Origin: Polystyrenella longa
Lineage (GTDB): Bacteria > Planctomycetota > Planctomycetia > Planctomycetales > Planctomycetaceae
Assembly (NCBI RefSeq): GCF_007750395.1
Contig: NZ_CP036281.1
Span: 719,211 to 783,210, forward strand
DNA: 64,000 nt
Reading direction: 5' to 3'
Shown here: piece by piece, positions 18,479-27,551 of the stretch
Layout of the letters: each line of letters starts with the position of its first letter
How positions within the stretch are numbered: position 1 is the stretch's first letter
The notes under the pieces: generated by a model
The model's database searches: none
What the model saw: only the letters and a program-made list of their open reading frames with translations
What the model was told of the DNA's origin: nothing
Translations under genes and position numbers: made by a program

Positions 18479-19492
18479 ATGATGCCTGAAATGCGACGGA
18501 ACCCGTTGACGGGGGAATGGACCTTGTATGCCCCGGATCGGGTAGGGCGTCCTTCGAGTTATCAGTCGAGAAGTCAACCTGCCTCGGGGGGATTCAACCC
18601 ATTCGTCGAAGGGAATGAGTCAACCACGACGGAAGAAGTTCTGGCAGTGCGGGAACCAGGCAGTGCACCGGACGGTCCGGGATGGCAGGCTCGGATCATT
18701 CTGAATAAGTATCCGGTGGTCACGCCGCTGACAGAGGATGTTGAGAATGAACAGCGAGCGGAGGGTTCGTCTCCCTTCTTCGAATCACGTCCGGTTCTCG
18801 GGCATCATGATGTCATCGTAGAATCGCCGCAACTGGTGACTCGCTTTCATGAGTTGCCTGTCGAGCAGGTGCGGCAGGTGTTTGGGCTCTATCACGTCCG
18901 CTGGCAGCAGTTGAGTGTTGACCGGCAAATCCAATATGCGATTCTGTTTAAGAATGAAGGACCTGCGGCAGGGGCTTCGTTAGAACATGTCCATTCACAA
19001 TGTCTCGGACTTCCTTTTGTACCCGATGCCATTGAGCGTCAACTGAAGTCAGCCGATGACTATCTGGAAACGCACGGGAGAAACTTCTTTGACGACTACC
19101 TCGCCGAAGAACTGAGTCAGGAAACACGGATTGTCGCCGAGACAGAACAGTTTGTGACGGTCTGTCCCTTTTTCAGTCGCTTTCCGTTTGAGACGTGGAT
19201 CGTTCCCCGAAGGCAGTCGAGCCGGTTTGAAGAGGCGACCGCAATCGAAGTTGAAGAGTTGGCTGACCAGGTGCATCAGGTATTGAATCAACTGCAACAA
19301 GTTCGTGAGGGCATCCCTTACAACTTCATCCTGCAGAGTGCTCCCTTCGGGCGTGCTTGTGATGAAAGCTTTCGCTGGCATTTTCAGATCACCCCCCGAC
19401 TGTCTCAATTGGCTGGGCTGGAACTGGGAAGTGGGCAGATGGTGAATCTAGTGTTGCCGGAAGAAGCGTCGCGGCTGTTAAAGTCTGCCTGA
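18479..19492 (+). CDS. galT: Galactose-1-phosphate uridylyltransferase family protein
   Basis: This 337-residue protein belongs to the GalT branch of the HIT superfamily, which exchanges UMP (or another nucleotide) between UDP-glucose and galactose-1-phosphate. The N-terminal RRNPLTGEWTLYAPDR is typical of GalT. The catalytic triad region reads ASLEHVHSQCLG, where the second His would carry the nucleotide, though classical enzymes have HPHxQ. A further conserved region near the end is RWHFQITPRL. Placement right after glgA suggests that it feeds or drains glucose-1-phosphate for glycogen. In several bacteria such homologues prefer ADP-glucose, which is an alternative here. Confidence 0.82.
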   Translation: MMPEMRRNPLTGEWTLYAPDRVGRPSSYQSRSQPASGGFNPFVEGNESTTTEEVLAVREPGSAPDGPGWQARIILNKYPVVTPLTEDVENEQRAEGSSPFFESRPVLGHHDVIVESPQLVTRFHELPVEQVRQVFGLYHVRWQQLSVDRQIQYAILFKNEGPAAGASLEHVHSQCLGLPFVPDAIERQLKSADDYLETHGRNFFDDYLAEELSQETRIVAETEQFVTVCPFFSRFPFETWIVPRRQSSRFEEATAIEVEELADQVHQVLNQLQQVREGIPYNFILQSAPFGRACDESFRWHFQITPRLSQLAGLELGSGQMVNLVLPEEASRLLKSA

Positions 19493-20140
19493 ACCCTCTA
19501 TTTTGCTTAGGCTGACTGACGGGAACGGCCCTCGGCGATCTGGGGAAACGATCTCAGGTAGATCGGGTAACAGATATGCCGTTGGCCGAAGAATGGGTAT
19601 AACAGGGGAGACTTTGTGCGCACTGGTCAAACCCTGAACAGAGGAATGGCCACTTGGCCTTTCCAGGGATGTTTTCAGGAGCCGAAGGTGGAGTATCCCC
19701 TATAGATTGAGATTGCCGCTCGTCTCGTCTCCCGTTACAACACGCACCCGATTTCCCCTGACAATTTCGCGATAACGGTCGATCCAGAAAAGGTTTCGGA
19801 CTTCCTTCGCAGGAAGTGAATCGGACGACTTACGGAAAGTGTCATTATTTCGGTCGTTGCCAATCTCCATTCCGCCTCGGAATAGACAAGAGTCTGGGAA
19901 TGACTGAATGAAATGCGGGAAAAAACAGGAAACTGACTTCGAGTTGCGTGCCAATCGGAATACAATTCCTCTCTAAATCAGCTGTTTGAATTCTTCCGTT
20001 CTGAAACTTGCGGTAGAATCAAACTTACACTCCCAATATTTTTCGCCCCAATATGTTCATAGTGGTCATCCATCCGGCATTGAGCCCGGGTTCTGGACCA
20101 AAAGATCGTCATCGCCTCCCCGGCAGGAAAGGATCAGAAG
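19493..20140. other. 0.65-kb intergenic region before the GH57 gene
   Basis: This region contains no open frame with credible composition; two overlapping minus-strand frames of about 80 codons at 19700-19965 lack recognisable features or a ribosome site. It presumably carries the promoter of the GH57 gene. No RNA gene or long repeat was recognised. Confidence 0.5.
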
Positions 20141-22399
20141 ATGGGCTGTCGCATTCGGCTCGTCCTGGCTATTCATAATCACCAACCCATTGGTAACTTC
20201 GATGGGGTGTTTGAAGAGTCCTATCGAGACAGTTATCTCCCCTTCATCGAAATGTTGCGCGAGTTTCCGGAACTACCGATCTCGCTGCACACCTCGGGGA
20301 GTCTGCTGGAATGGCTGGTGGAGCATCATCCAGAATATATCGACATCGTCCGATCGCTCGTGGAGCGGGGACAGGTGGAGGTTCTGGGTGGTCCGTTTTA
20401 TGAACCGATCCTGGCGAACATTCCCCGTCGCGACCGTATTGGTCAGATGGAAGCTTATTCCCGCTATCTCGAACAACTCTTCGGGCAGAAAGTGCGCGGA
20501 ATGTGGGTTCCCGAACGTGTCTGGGAACCAACCTTCGTCAGTGACATTGCCGAAGCAGGGATCGAATACACGATTCTGGACGACTACCACTTCCGCTGCG
20601 CCGGCATGACCGACGATCAACTGCACGGTTACTTCCTGACCGAAGACGAAGGGAAGCTGATCAGCATTTTCCCGGGCAGCGAAACGTTGCGTTATACAAT
20701 TCCGTTCCAGGATCCGCAGAAAACGATCGACTACCTCGGTGGAATCGCCGAACGGCATCCGGGGGCTGTCATTGCGTTTGGTGACGATGGCGAAAAATTC
20801 GGAACCTGGCCCGGAACCAAAGAGCATGTCTATGGTAAAGGCTGGTTGCGGAAATTCTTCGAAAAACTGATGGAGCACAAAGACTGGCTCTCCGTCTGCA
20901 CCATGCAGGAAGCGGTTGATTATGTCTCGCCGCTGGGTCGTTGTTATCTGCCCGACTCCACCTATCGCGAAATGACCGAATGGGTGCTGGAAACAGACCA
21001 GCAGATGCTCTATCGCGACCTGGTTCATCGTAAGGAACATGACGAAGACTGGCCGCAGCTGAAACAGTTTATCCGGGGTGGTTTCTGGAGAAACTTCCGC
21101 ACCAAGTATTCGGAAAGTAACGAACTATATACTCGCGCTCTCGAAGTGAGCGAGCGGTTGGATAACGCGTTTAAGAGCGAGGGCGAACTTGCCCGACCGG
21201 AACTGTTACAGCAGGCCCGTACGCACTTGTACAAAGCGCAGTGCAACTGTTCGTTCTGGCATGGTGCCTTTGGTGGACTCTACCTGCCTCACCTGCGAAA
21301 TGCTGTTTACGAACACATTATCGCCGCCGACAACTTGCTTGCAGAAGCCGCGGACCGATCCAAACCGTGGGTCGAAGTGACTGCGGGCGACTACAACCTG
21401 GATGCTCGCAAAGAGATTCGGCTCTCAGGAGATCGGTTGATTGGTTACTTCGCTCCCAGCCAGGGCGGAATTCTGTATGAACTCGATATCCGGGCGACGA
21501 ACCATAATCTGTTGGCGACCTTAAACCGTCGTCCCGAAGCGTATCACGATACGGTGCGAAAAGCGGGAGAACAACTGCGGAACGAGCAGGAAGGTCATCA
21601 CGAAGAGCACCACGAAGAAGGACATGATTACGAAGCGAACCATGCCGTGGCTGAATCCGAATCGGATTCGGTCGCCAGCATTCATGATCTGGTTCACTTC
21701 AAACAGCCTGATCTCGACAAGAAAATCGCCTATGACGAATGGGCCCGCAAAAGCCTGGTGGATCATTTCCTCCAACCCGGACTCGATCTGGAACGATTCC
21801 AGAAAGGGGAAGGTCTGGTCGGGGACTTCGTCGGGGCCGTTTATCAAACAGAGCTGAAACGGAATGGCGAATCGGCCGAAGTGATCATGTCCCGACAGGG
21901 TCACATGGGTCCTTACCCGGTTCAGCTAACTAAAACGGTCGTGCTGGAAACGGCTTACAGTGGTCAGTTGAAAATCAAGTACCACATGCAGGGCTTGCCT
22001 GCCGGAATGCCGGTTCACTTCGGCGTGGAATTCAACTTCGCTGGAATGGCGGCCAATGCGGATGACCGTTACTACTACGATGGTGAAGGTCGCAAGCTGG
22101 GCCAGTTACAGTCCGTTCATGAACTGCCCGCCGCCGGTCGAATCGGTTTGATCGATGAATGGCTCGGCCTCGACACGGCATTGGAAGTCTCGCAACCGGC
22201 CGAGTTCTGGACCTTCCCGATCCAGACGATCAGCCAGTCGGAAGGGGGCTTCGAACTGGTCCATCAAAGTTCCGCCGTGATTCCTCGCTGGGAATTCGTC
22301 GCCCCGGTCAATGGAGAATGGTCGACCGAGATCACCCTCGTCATCGACACCTCCGCCGCCCAGGCAAGAAAACTGCGAGAAGCAGCCGCTGTGGGGTAA
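20141..22399 (+). CDS. GH57 alpha-amylase / 4-alpha-glucanotransferase
   Basis: This 752-residue glycoside hydrolase family 57 enzyme is cytoplasmic, with no signal peptide. The catalytic domain begins LVLAIHNHQPIGNFDGVFEE. The nucleophile region is GMWVPERVWEPTF, with Glu as catalytic nucleophile, and the acid Asp lies in IAFGDDGEKFGTWPG. The C-terminal 300 residues are the beta-sandwich (DUF1925/DUF1926-like) of 4-alpha-glucanotransferases. A His/Glu-rich insert near residues 485-510 (EEHHEEGHDYE) is unusual and may be a flexible loop. It is expected to reshape or degrade glycogen or maltodextrin, fitting the nearby glgA and glgC. Confidence 0.9.
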   Translation: MGCRIRLVLAIHNHQPIGNFDGVFEESYRDSYLPFIEMLREFPELPISLHTSGSLLEWLVEHHPEYIDIVRSLVERGQVEVLGGPFYEPILANIPRRDRIGQMEAYSRYLEQLFGQKVRGMWVPERVWEPTFVSDIAEAGIEYTILDDYHFRCAGMTDDQLHGYFLTEDEGKLISIFPGSETLRYTIPFQDPQKTIDYLGGIAERHPGAVIAFGDDGEKFGTWPGTKEHVYGKGWLRKFFEKLMEHKDWLSVCTMQEAVDYVSPLGRCYLPDSTYREMTEWVLETDQQMLYRDLVHRKEHDEDWPQLKQFIRGGFWRNFRTKYSESNELYTRALEVSERLDNAFKSEGELARPELLQQARTHLYKAQCNCSFWHGAFGGLYLPHLRNAVYEHIIAADNLLAEAADRSKPWVEVTAGDYNLDARKEIRLSGDRLIGYFAPSQGGILYELDIRATNHNLLATLNRRPEAYHDTVRKAGEQLRNEQEGHHEEHHEEGHDYEANHAVAESESDSVASIHDLVHFKQPDLDKKIAYDEWARKSLVDHFLQPGLDLERFQKGEGLVGDFVGAVYQTELKRNGESAEVIMSRQGHMGPYPVQLTKTVVLETAYSGQLKIKYHMQGLPAGMPVHFGVEFNFAGMAANADDRYYYDGEGRKLGQLQSVHELPAAGRIGLIDEWLGLDTALEVSQPAEFWTFPIQTISQSEGGFELVHQSSAVIPRWEFVAPVNGEWSTEITLVIDTSAAQARKLREAAAVG

Positions 22400-22404
22400 A
22401 GTGG

Positions 22405-22475
22405 AACCACGAAAGACTCGGAACACTCGAATAAAAGAGCCTGTCAGAGAACGTTGTTTTCTGGCAGGCTTTTTT
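22405..22475 (+). terminator. Terminator of the GH57 gene, preceded by a CACGAA-type string
   Basis: AGCCTGTCAG (22438-22447) pairs with CTGGCAGGCT (22461-22470), with one G-T wobble, followed by a T run to 22475. Just before it lies AACCACGAAAGACTCGG (22405-22421), a member of the dispersed string also seen at 13.4 and 16.6 kb. Confidence 0.8.
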
Positions 22476-22691
22476 GGTGAATTCTAAATGGCTTGAATGA
22501 ATGCACGAAAATCAACCTACCATAGAGGTGATTTCGGTGCGGCATCGACTCTACTATTTCAGAGTGAATTTATCGCCTGCCTGAGTACAAGTGGCAAGAT
22601 TTCGAGGAACTCTCAACCCGTGAAACAGGACGATTCTTTATGATTCTGGAGCGTCTTCAATCACATTCCGTTGGCATGATTAGAATTGTTT

Positions 22692-23261
22692 CTAATTTCG
22701 TTTCAGAATTTCCCGCTCAAACGGGTTTTTGGGGTCCACTTCTTCATTAGTGTCGACATCTATATATTTGATGCAATCACCGAAGTTCCTTTCGATCTTC
22801 GTGATCTTTTGCAATACGTCCATCGATTTGTAATTCCAATTGAAATTACCAGTCGAGTCGATTGAAACAGCCATCGAATAGTTTTTTGTTTTCTTGCGAC
22901 ACTGAATGCCTGTTATTAATCGAGGGCTACCGCCAATGATAGTCTTTTCCAACTCATTCCATTGATCTGGAGTAATGGTCCTCGGGAGGTTTTGGTTCAA
23001 AACCTCATCGTTTGAAGTAAAAGTCAGATCACTTAATTTTGAAAAGCGCAAAAGTCGAAAATCGTAAAAAGGAATATTATACGATTTTGGATCGTTCCCT
23101 TCGCTGATATGTTGAAAGTATGCTGACAAAATTTCGGCTACGTAGATGACCACCAAGTCAATGCATTTAGACACGGAGTCGTAAACAAAGCATACAACTT
23201 GTGCTTCGCGATACGACTCCTCATCGAAGTGTTCATTTGAGATGTGTTTGAATTGGTTCAT
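22692..23261 (-). CDS. Hypothetical protein (orphan island)
   Basis: This 189-residue soluble protein has no family I can name. Composition is Asn/Lys/Ile/Tyr-rich compared with neighbours, as expected from visibly AT-richer DNA. A short hydrophobic stretch (CIDLVVIYVAEILSAYF, near residue 35) may be a buried helix. There is no signal peptide or motif with conserved Cys or His pairs. It opens a run of orphan genes through 26.5 kb that resembles laterally acquired immunity-type genes. That suggestion rests on context, not homology. Confidence 0.6.
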   Translation of the reverse strand: MNQFKHISNEHFDEESYREAQVVCFVYDSVSKCIDLVVIYVAEILSAYFQHISEGNDPKSYNIPFYDFRLLRFSKLSDLTFTSNDEVLNQNLPRTITPDQWNELEKTIIGGSPRLITGIQCRKKTKNYSMAVSIDSTGNFNWNYKSMDVLQKITKIERNFGDCIKYIDVDTNEEVDPKNPFEREILKRN

Positions 23262-23446
23262 AACAACGTAAGTCGAAGAGTATCAAACCTGGAATATTCA
23301 GGAGCATGATACTTTGATAATTTACGGGCAGGCTTTTTTTGTTTGAGGGCGATTAAATGGAACCAGAATGTAAAAGACGACGTCAAATTAGAGTCTCTCA
23401 CATACAGTATTAATGAGATATCTCTATCAGAAGGAGGTCGGCACTA

Positions 23447-23992
23447 TTGAAAAAGTTCGCTTGCATTTTAATTCCAGTAGTGTTTCTGTGTGGTCTGATG
23501 GCTTCGAACGCCTGGGCGCTGGCTACGGAAGAATTTGGCAATAAGCCGCAAGCGGAGGCGAATTATCCCTATTGGGATGATTTGGAGAAAGTGGTGAATC
23601 ACCCGAGTCGGCATTACCGCAGTCGTGGCAATGTCTTTGAATATTGCTATTTTAAGGCAGATGTGGATCAGCTGAATGAGATCCTGAAGAAGTTCGCCGC
23701 CGTCAAAATGCAGAAACATACGGTGGAGTTTAAAAAGGGTCCCGGAAAAGGGCGTGACCTGTTGAAAACGGTTGAATTTGAATTCAGCTCTCTTTTAAAA
23801 GTGAACAACGGATTCAATGCGTATAGTTTCAACGATGGTGTTGCGAAAACACCGTTGAATGGGATCAAACTCTACCGGCCCGAAGTGCGCCCCGACCCGG
23901 TGCTCACGATTTATCTCTCCGGTGACATTACCCGGGATAAATTGAAGATTCCGGGCAACTGCACTGTGGAAGATGAAACCGTAACGGAGTGA
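23447..23992 (+). CDS. Secreted hypothetical protein with TTG start
   Basis: This 181-residue protein has a clear signal peptide (MKKFACILIPVVFLCGLMAS, cut near NAWA). It starts at TTG 23447, backed by a strong ribosome site AAGGAGG at 23431-23437, 9 nt upstream. The mature part is about 155 residues, basic and Lys-rich, with a central KKGPGKGRDLLKTVEFEF stretch. No conserved domain is recognised. It is the only plus-strand gene in the orphan island, and its codon use looks more like the host genes than the flanking minus-strand genes. A periplasmic protein of unknown role is the safest reading. Confidence 0.72.
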   Translation: MKKFACILIPVVFLCGLMASNAWALATEEFGNKPQAEANYPYWDDLEKVVNHPSRHYRSRGNVFEYCYFKADVDQLNEILKKFAAVKMQKHTVEFKKGPGKGRDLLKTVEFEFSSLLKVNNGFNAYSFNDGVAKTPLNGIKLYRPEVRPDPVLTIYLSGDITRDKLKIPGNCTVEDETVTE

Positions 23993-24071
23993 AGGGGGGA
24001 CTATGAGGAGGACTAACTGACGCCTGCTTGTCTGCTTTAATTCAGCCTGAATGACTCGAACGAGCTAATCA

Positions 24072-24347
24072 TCAACCGAGCTGAGGTTTTACATGTTCGT
24101 TGTAATGATCGATAAAATCTTCGAGGGGATGAAAGTATTCAGTTGGGGAATTCTTGAAGTCTGCCGCTTTCAGTATATTAAAAGCATCATACAGAACCGA
24201 TTCATCAATCGTGGGAGGGACTGTGTGAATTCCCTCATCCCATTCCTGGTCAATTTTGATGGCCCAATCGGAAGCCTCTTCTCGACTCATCTCCCCACTG
24301 ATCAAGGCTTCGTAAACAGGTGCTAAGGTTGCAAATGAGATTTCCAT
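24072..24347 (-). CDS. 91-residue hypothetical protein, paralogue A
   Basis: This acidic 91-residue protein is mostly helical, with no signal peptide or membrane segment. It is a clear paralogue of the gene at 25050-25325: the first 30 residues (ISFATLAPVYEALISGEMS, EASDWAIK) and the last 20 are nearly identical, while the middle has diverged. The core reads SREEASDWAIKIDQEWDEG. Small acidic proteins with conserved ends and a changing middle are common among toxin-immunity families, but no toxin gene is adjacent. The duplication also includes flanking DNA (GTTCCCTGATTCATCA upstream of the start). Confidence 0.68.
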   Translation of the reverse strand: MEISFATLAPVYEALISGEMSREEASDWAIKIDQEWDEGIHTVPPTIDESVLYDAFNILKAADFKNSPTEYFHPLEDFIDHYNEHVKPQLG

Positions 24348-24431
24348 AAGGGGGTTCCTTTGAGGTTCCCTGATTCATCAGATTGGAATTCTGGACAGGG
24401 GGGAATGGGAGACAGATTTCATGAATGGCAT

Positions 24432-24938
24432 TCATTCAGATATGAGTGACTCCCCTATTTCCAGTATATTCTTGAATATTGATTCTGAAAATGGATCTTC
24501 TTCCACCAGACCAGGGGTGAGTATATCTATTACGGAAAGGTTATTACTTATTAATAACGTAGAATAAGGATCTGGGGGATGGGTACCGTCCTCAGGTTTA
24601 GATTCTTGAAATCCTTCTATTGTAGATATTCCCTTGAATCTTTCACAAAGCAAGATGCCAAATGGTCCTTCGCCATCAGGCATGACTTCATAGCCATTGT
24701 TCTCCCAGAACTCATCCATTTCGTCATCGCGGCAGAAGTAGGCTTCGACCCATGAGTCCGATAATTTATGGCTTTCAGCAATCTTATCTGCAACCAGTGT
24801 TAAGTCCGAATTGTCTGGAGAAATGAATGTCCCAATTACCGATGGCCATAGACCCAAAACATACTGGACGGACTTCTTTCTGAACGAGTCCAGACTGATG
24901 TCCGTGTATAAGACATTTGAGACTCCAGTGATATCCAT
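24432..24938 (-). CDS. Hypothetical protein between the duplicated genes
   Basis: This 168-residue acidic protein has no recognised family, signal peptide or membrane segment. I chose ATG 24938 (MDITGVSNV) because AAGGAA lies 6-7 nt upstream; the longer frame to 24995 has no ribosome site. It contains YFCRDDEMDEFWENNGYEV and ends in a hydrophobic helix (ILEIGESLIS). It sits between the two copies of the 91-residue gene and reads in the same direction. An immunity-type role is possible from context only. Confidence 0.62.
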   Translation of the reverse strand: MDITGVSNVLYTDISLDSFRKKSVQYVLGLWPSVIGTFISPDNSDLTLVADKIAESHKLSDSWVEAYFCRDDEMDEFWENNGYEVMPDGEGPFGILLCERFKGISTIEGFQESKPEDGTHPPDPYSTLLISNNLSVIDILTPGLVEEDPFSESIFKNILEIGESLISE

Positions 24939-25049
24939 GTTAAGTTCCTTTGGTTTCAGGCCAGTCGCGCGGGGGTTGGCTTCAGTTTTGATCACTGCGG
25001 AATCAGAAAAAGGGGGGTAGCCGGGCTGGAGGAATTAAAGAGCTGATCA

Positions 25050-25325
25050 TCAACCGAGCTGAGGTTTTACATGTTCGTTGTAATAGTCAATGAAGTCTTC
25101 TATCTCGTAAAAATACTCGGTTGGAGAATTTTTCAAGTCAGCTGCTCCTAAAACGTTTAAAGCATTAAACAATTTGGGAACATCAACTGTTGATGGAACA
25201 GAATGAATATCATCATCCCACTCCTGGTCTAATTTAATGGCCCAATCGGAAGCCTCTTTTCGACTCATCTCCCCACTGATCAAGGCTTCATAAACAGGTG
25301 CTAAAGTTGCAAAGGAGATTTTCAT
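25050..25325 (-). CDS. 91-residue hypothetical protein, paralogue B
   Basis: This is the upstream copy of the duplicated 91-residue gene. It matches paralogue A in the N-terminal segment (ISFATLAPVYEALISGEMSR) and in the C-terminal end (YYNEHVKPQLG). The middle has diverged: VPSTVDVPKLFNALNVLGAA here against VPPTIDESVLYDAFNILKAA there. DNA past both stops is also shared, including GAGCTGAGGTTTTACATG. The copies face the same way about 1 kb apart with one unrelated gene between them. Function unknown. Confidence 0.68.
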   Translation of the reverse strand: MKISFATLAPVYEALISGEMSRKEASDWAIKLDQEWDDDIHSVPSTVDVPKLFNALNVLGAADLKNSPTEYFYEIEDFIDYYNEHVKPQLG

Positions 25326-25679
25326 GAGGATATTCCTGTAAATGTTCCCTGATTCATCACCTAGACAATCTATTTAGGAAAGTCGACCAGCCCTTCATTA
25401 GAGCTGGCACGTCACTGTCACCATTCGACCGTGGCTTTCAGGGATCTCCGGTCAGGGGAGAGACTTAAGACTTAGAAGTCACTATCAAAAAATCAGTTCC
25501 GGAATAAAGAGTGGGATCATTCTGTCAGTCTTTGTTTCCTGTATAGCCAGCTATTCAGGTGGTCATTGCAGTTGAGTATTTGTTTGCGAGCCATTACCTC
25601 GGATTGCCATTAGCGTTATCATCATCCATGTAGCGGGATCAAAGTCTTGTTCCTTCGATGGGTTCTCCGTCCACACTTC
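25326..25679. other. Intergenic region inside the orphan island
   Basis: About 350 bp without a credible open frame. The end nearest the 91-residue gene carries the shared GTTCCCTGATTCATCA sequence (25344-25359). No other repeat, terminator or RNA was recognised. Confidence 0.45.
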
Positions 25680-26459
25680 TTATGTAATGAAATCGCTAAA
25701 ATCAGCTTCCCAATAAATACCGTGTCCATCACGAACCTTCATTCTAAATCTACTCTCATCAACCCATCCTGCATGTTGTTTTAGTTGTAACAGACAGCCC
25801 CAGTTTGACTCTGTGGTGCCAAGTCTGATCCTTTGAAGTTCTTTTTTTGACCGGTGCTTAAACAAAACAGCATAAAAAATGGTGATCTCAGGTTCGACAT
25901 CATATAAGAGTCTGACATTAAATTCGTTTGTAGGATGTGCGTAAGTTGTCTTCGATAAGCGAATGTATTTCATGTCTTCATCAATACATTTTTGGTAGGC
26001 CGTTCGTAAGCTTTTTGTATTCCATTCGTAAATAGAAGATAGCCATTCCATAGCTTGAATCATGCTGGACAAGATCATGCACTTTTTGTCGTACGGTGAA
26101 GAACTTGAATAAGCTGTAAGATCAATTGTCCAAAAGATTTCAAGAATTCCCAATCCATAGTCATGTATGTTTTCAGTTGAAGGCAAATTATGGGTTTTGT
26201 TGAAAAGCAGTATGTTCACTTTTCGAATGTTTCCAGTGTCGAATTTTTCTCGTCGCAAATGGTCCACAAAATGCATGAGTGAAGCATCACAAACATGAAT
26301 GAAATCACGTCGATAATAATTCTCAAAAAACTCTTCAATCTCTTTGGCTGGTGATACTGATATGTCTTTTAGCGTCATGTCTGATACACATATTACAAGA
26401 TTGGTCATGAGGGGATTGAGTTTAGGTCCTAGCGTGGATTGCAAAAAAAGATTCAGCAT
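25680..26459 (-). CDS. Hypothetical protein (orphan island)
   Basis: This protein of about 259 residues has no domain I recognise. It lacks a signal peptide and carries several Tyr- and Lys-rich stretches, matching the AT-richer base composition. Its C-terminus (DGHGIYWEADFSDFIT) looks like a compact alpha/beta end. The start is uncertain: GTG 26474 and ATG 26459 both fit, and neither has an ideal ribosome site. It is the last minus-strand gene of the orphan cluster, just before the host-like lipoprotein gene at 26683. Confidence 0.6.
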   Translation of the reverse strand: MLNLFLQSTLGPKLNPLMTNLVICVSDMTLKDISVSPAKEIEEFFENYYRRDFIHVCDASLMHFVDHLRREKFDTGNIRKVNILLFNKTHNLPSTENIHDYGLGILEIFWTIDLTAYSSSSPYDKKCMILSSMIQAMEWLSSIYEWNTKSLRTAYQKCIDEDMKYIRLSKTTYAHPTNEFNVRLLYDVEPEITIFYAVLFKHRSKKELQRIRLGTTESNWGCLLQLKQHAGWVDESRFRMKVRDGHGIYWEADFSDFIT

Positions 26460-26682
26460 TTCCCAACCCCGCACACCTCTGTTTTTCAGGCTTCAAACCG
26501 GGGTTTACATGATTTTGTAAATTTGTCAAAATCCCCGCCAGTCGGTATTCCGATTCAGTGATACCTCTACGTCCTGTTGAGCAGGTTTGATTTCGCCCAC
26601 ACTCAGTTTTAACACATGCCCACGTGTTTCTGCTGAGGAAATCTTCTGTTTCAGGCAAGTACATTCAGGAAGGACCCGTTTC

Positions 26683-27171
26683 ATGCCACGGTGGAACCGT
26701 TTTGGCAGAGTCGGCGCGTGCCTTGCGCTCGTCGTCTCGGTAGCAGGATGCTACAGCTATCCTTATAACCCGTATGCGCCCAATGGGCCTGGGGTTCCCC
26801 CTACGTATTCACAACCTGGACCGGCGTTCCCCCAAAATGGAACGTACATGCAACCGGGGCCAACGTACGTGCAACCTCCTTCTGGGCCGGCGGCTTATAG
26901 CCCGGCTCCCGGTTCGACAACGAACCTGTCCAGCCCCCCTTCGTCTACCGGGTTTGAACCTGTTCCCGCGACCAACGGAAGTGGTGGAACGAATTCGAAC
27001 GACGCAGTGCCTGATCCCTGGGACCAGCAAAATAATAATGGGACCAAAAGCGATCCATTCGGTGAGCAATCCTCAACCGGTGGTGCTCCAACCGGAGGTG
27101 CTTCGGACCCTTTCAAACTGGCGATAGTCGGAACTCCCAGCAGCCGACCTATCGCCCAGACAATCAGGTAG
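26683..27171 (+). CDS. Pro/Gly-rich lipoprotein, N-terminal part of a frameshifted gene
   Basis: ATG 26683 follows an AGGAAGGA ribosome site. The product has a lipoprotein signal (CLALVVSVAGC) and then a Pro/Gly/Tyr/Gln-rich disordered region of about 120 residues. The frame closes at TAG 27169-27171, but the -1 frame continues open to 27503 with ordinary sequence, so this reading is probably truncated. The heptamer C CCT TTC (27108-27114) lies exactly where the two frames could join. See the next entry for the continuation. An envelope-anchored protein is expected; homologues of this shape are frequent in planctomycetes. Confidence 0.65.
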   Translation: MPRWNRFGRVGACLALVVSVAGCYSYPYNPYAPNGPGVPPTYSQPGPAFPQNGTYMQPGPTYVQPPSGPAAYSPAPGSTTNLSSPPSSTGFEPVPATNGSGGTNSNDAVPDPWDQQNNNGTKSDPFGEQSSTGGAPTGGASDPFKLAIVGTPSSRPIAQTIR

Positions 27172-27503
27172 CCATTCGCGATCCGTTTGCCAACACGGGG
27201 ATTGACCCGAAACAGCTTGATCCCAAGCTGTTTGGCTACGACTCGAATTTCCAAAGCTGGTACCGAGGTGTCGTTGACTACGATGATGATAGCGGCACCT
27301 GGAATCTGATCTATGATTTGACTCCCGATCGAGGTGATCGGAATGGGGGCAGTATTCAGCTGCATCCGACGCAGGACTTTTCCCGGTTGAAAAATGCGGA
27401 AGCGATTTACGTCACAGGTCAGTTCAATGATTCGATGAAGGACGTGCTGGGCAAACCAGTCTTCGTCGTGCAATCGGTCAATCGCACTACTACGCGCCGC
27501 TGA
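27108..27503 (+). pseudogene. Out-of-frame C-terminal continuation of the lipoprotein
   Basis: In the frame one base back from the upstream gene, DNA after 27108 stays open for about 131 codons to TGA 27501-27503. It encodes a plausible folded domain: IRDPFANTGIDPKQLDPKL, then WYRGVVDYDDDSGTWNLIYD, and a final part with GKPVFVVQSVN. It has no start codon or ribosome site of its own near the junction. The full fused protein would be about 273 residues. Explanations are a one-base deletion, a base-calling error in the C or T run, or a programmed -1 shift at CCCTTTC. The sequence alone does not decide among them. Confidence 0.6.
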
Positions 27504-27522
27504 TTCCCTGCTAGACAATTCT

Positions 27523-27551
27523 CTGTGGGGCCAGGCTTCCCACAGCTTTTT
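27523..27551 (+). terminator. Rho-independent terminator after the lipoprotein gene
   Basis: CTGTGGG (27523-27529) pairs with CCCACAG (27539-27545) and is followed by CTTTTTG. Its position 20 nt past the stop of the -1 frame supports that the coding unit really ends there and not at 27171. Confidence 0.75.

Noticed and set aside
20273-21040. Open frame of 255 codons on the minus strand
   Set aside because: Shadow of the GH57 catalytic domain.
24072-25325. Duplicated 91-residue genes as a toxin-antitoxin pair
   Set aside because: The two copies are paralogues of each other, and no gene with toxin motifs lies next to them; at most they are immunity-type proteins.
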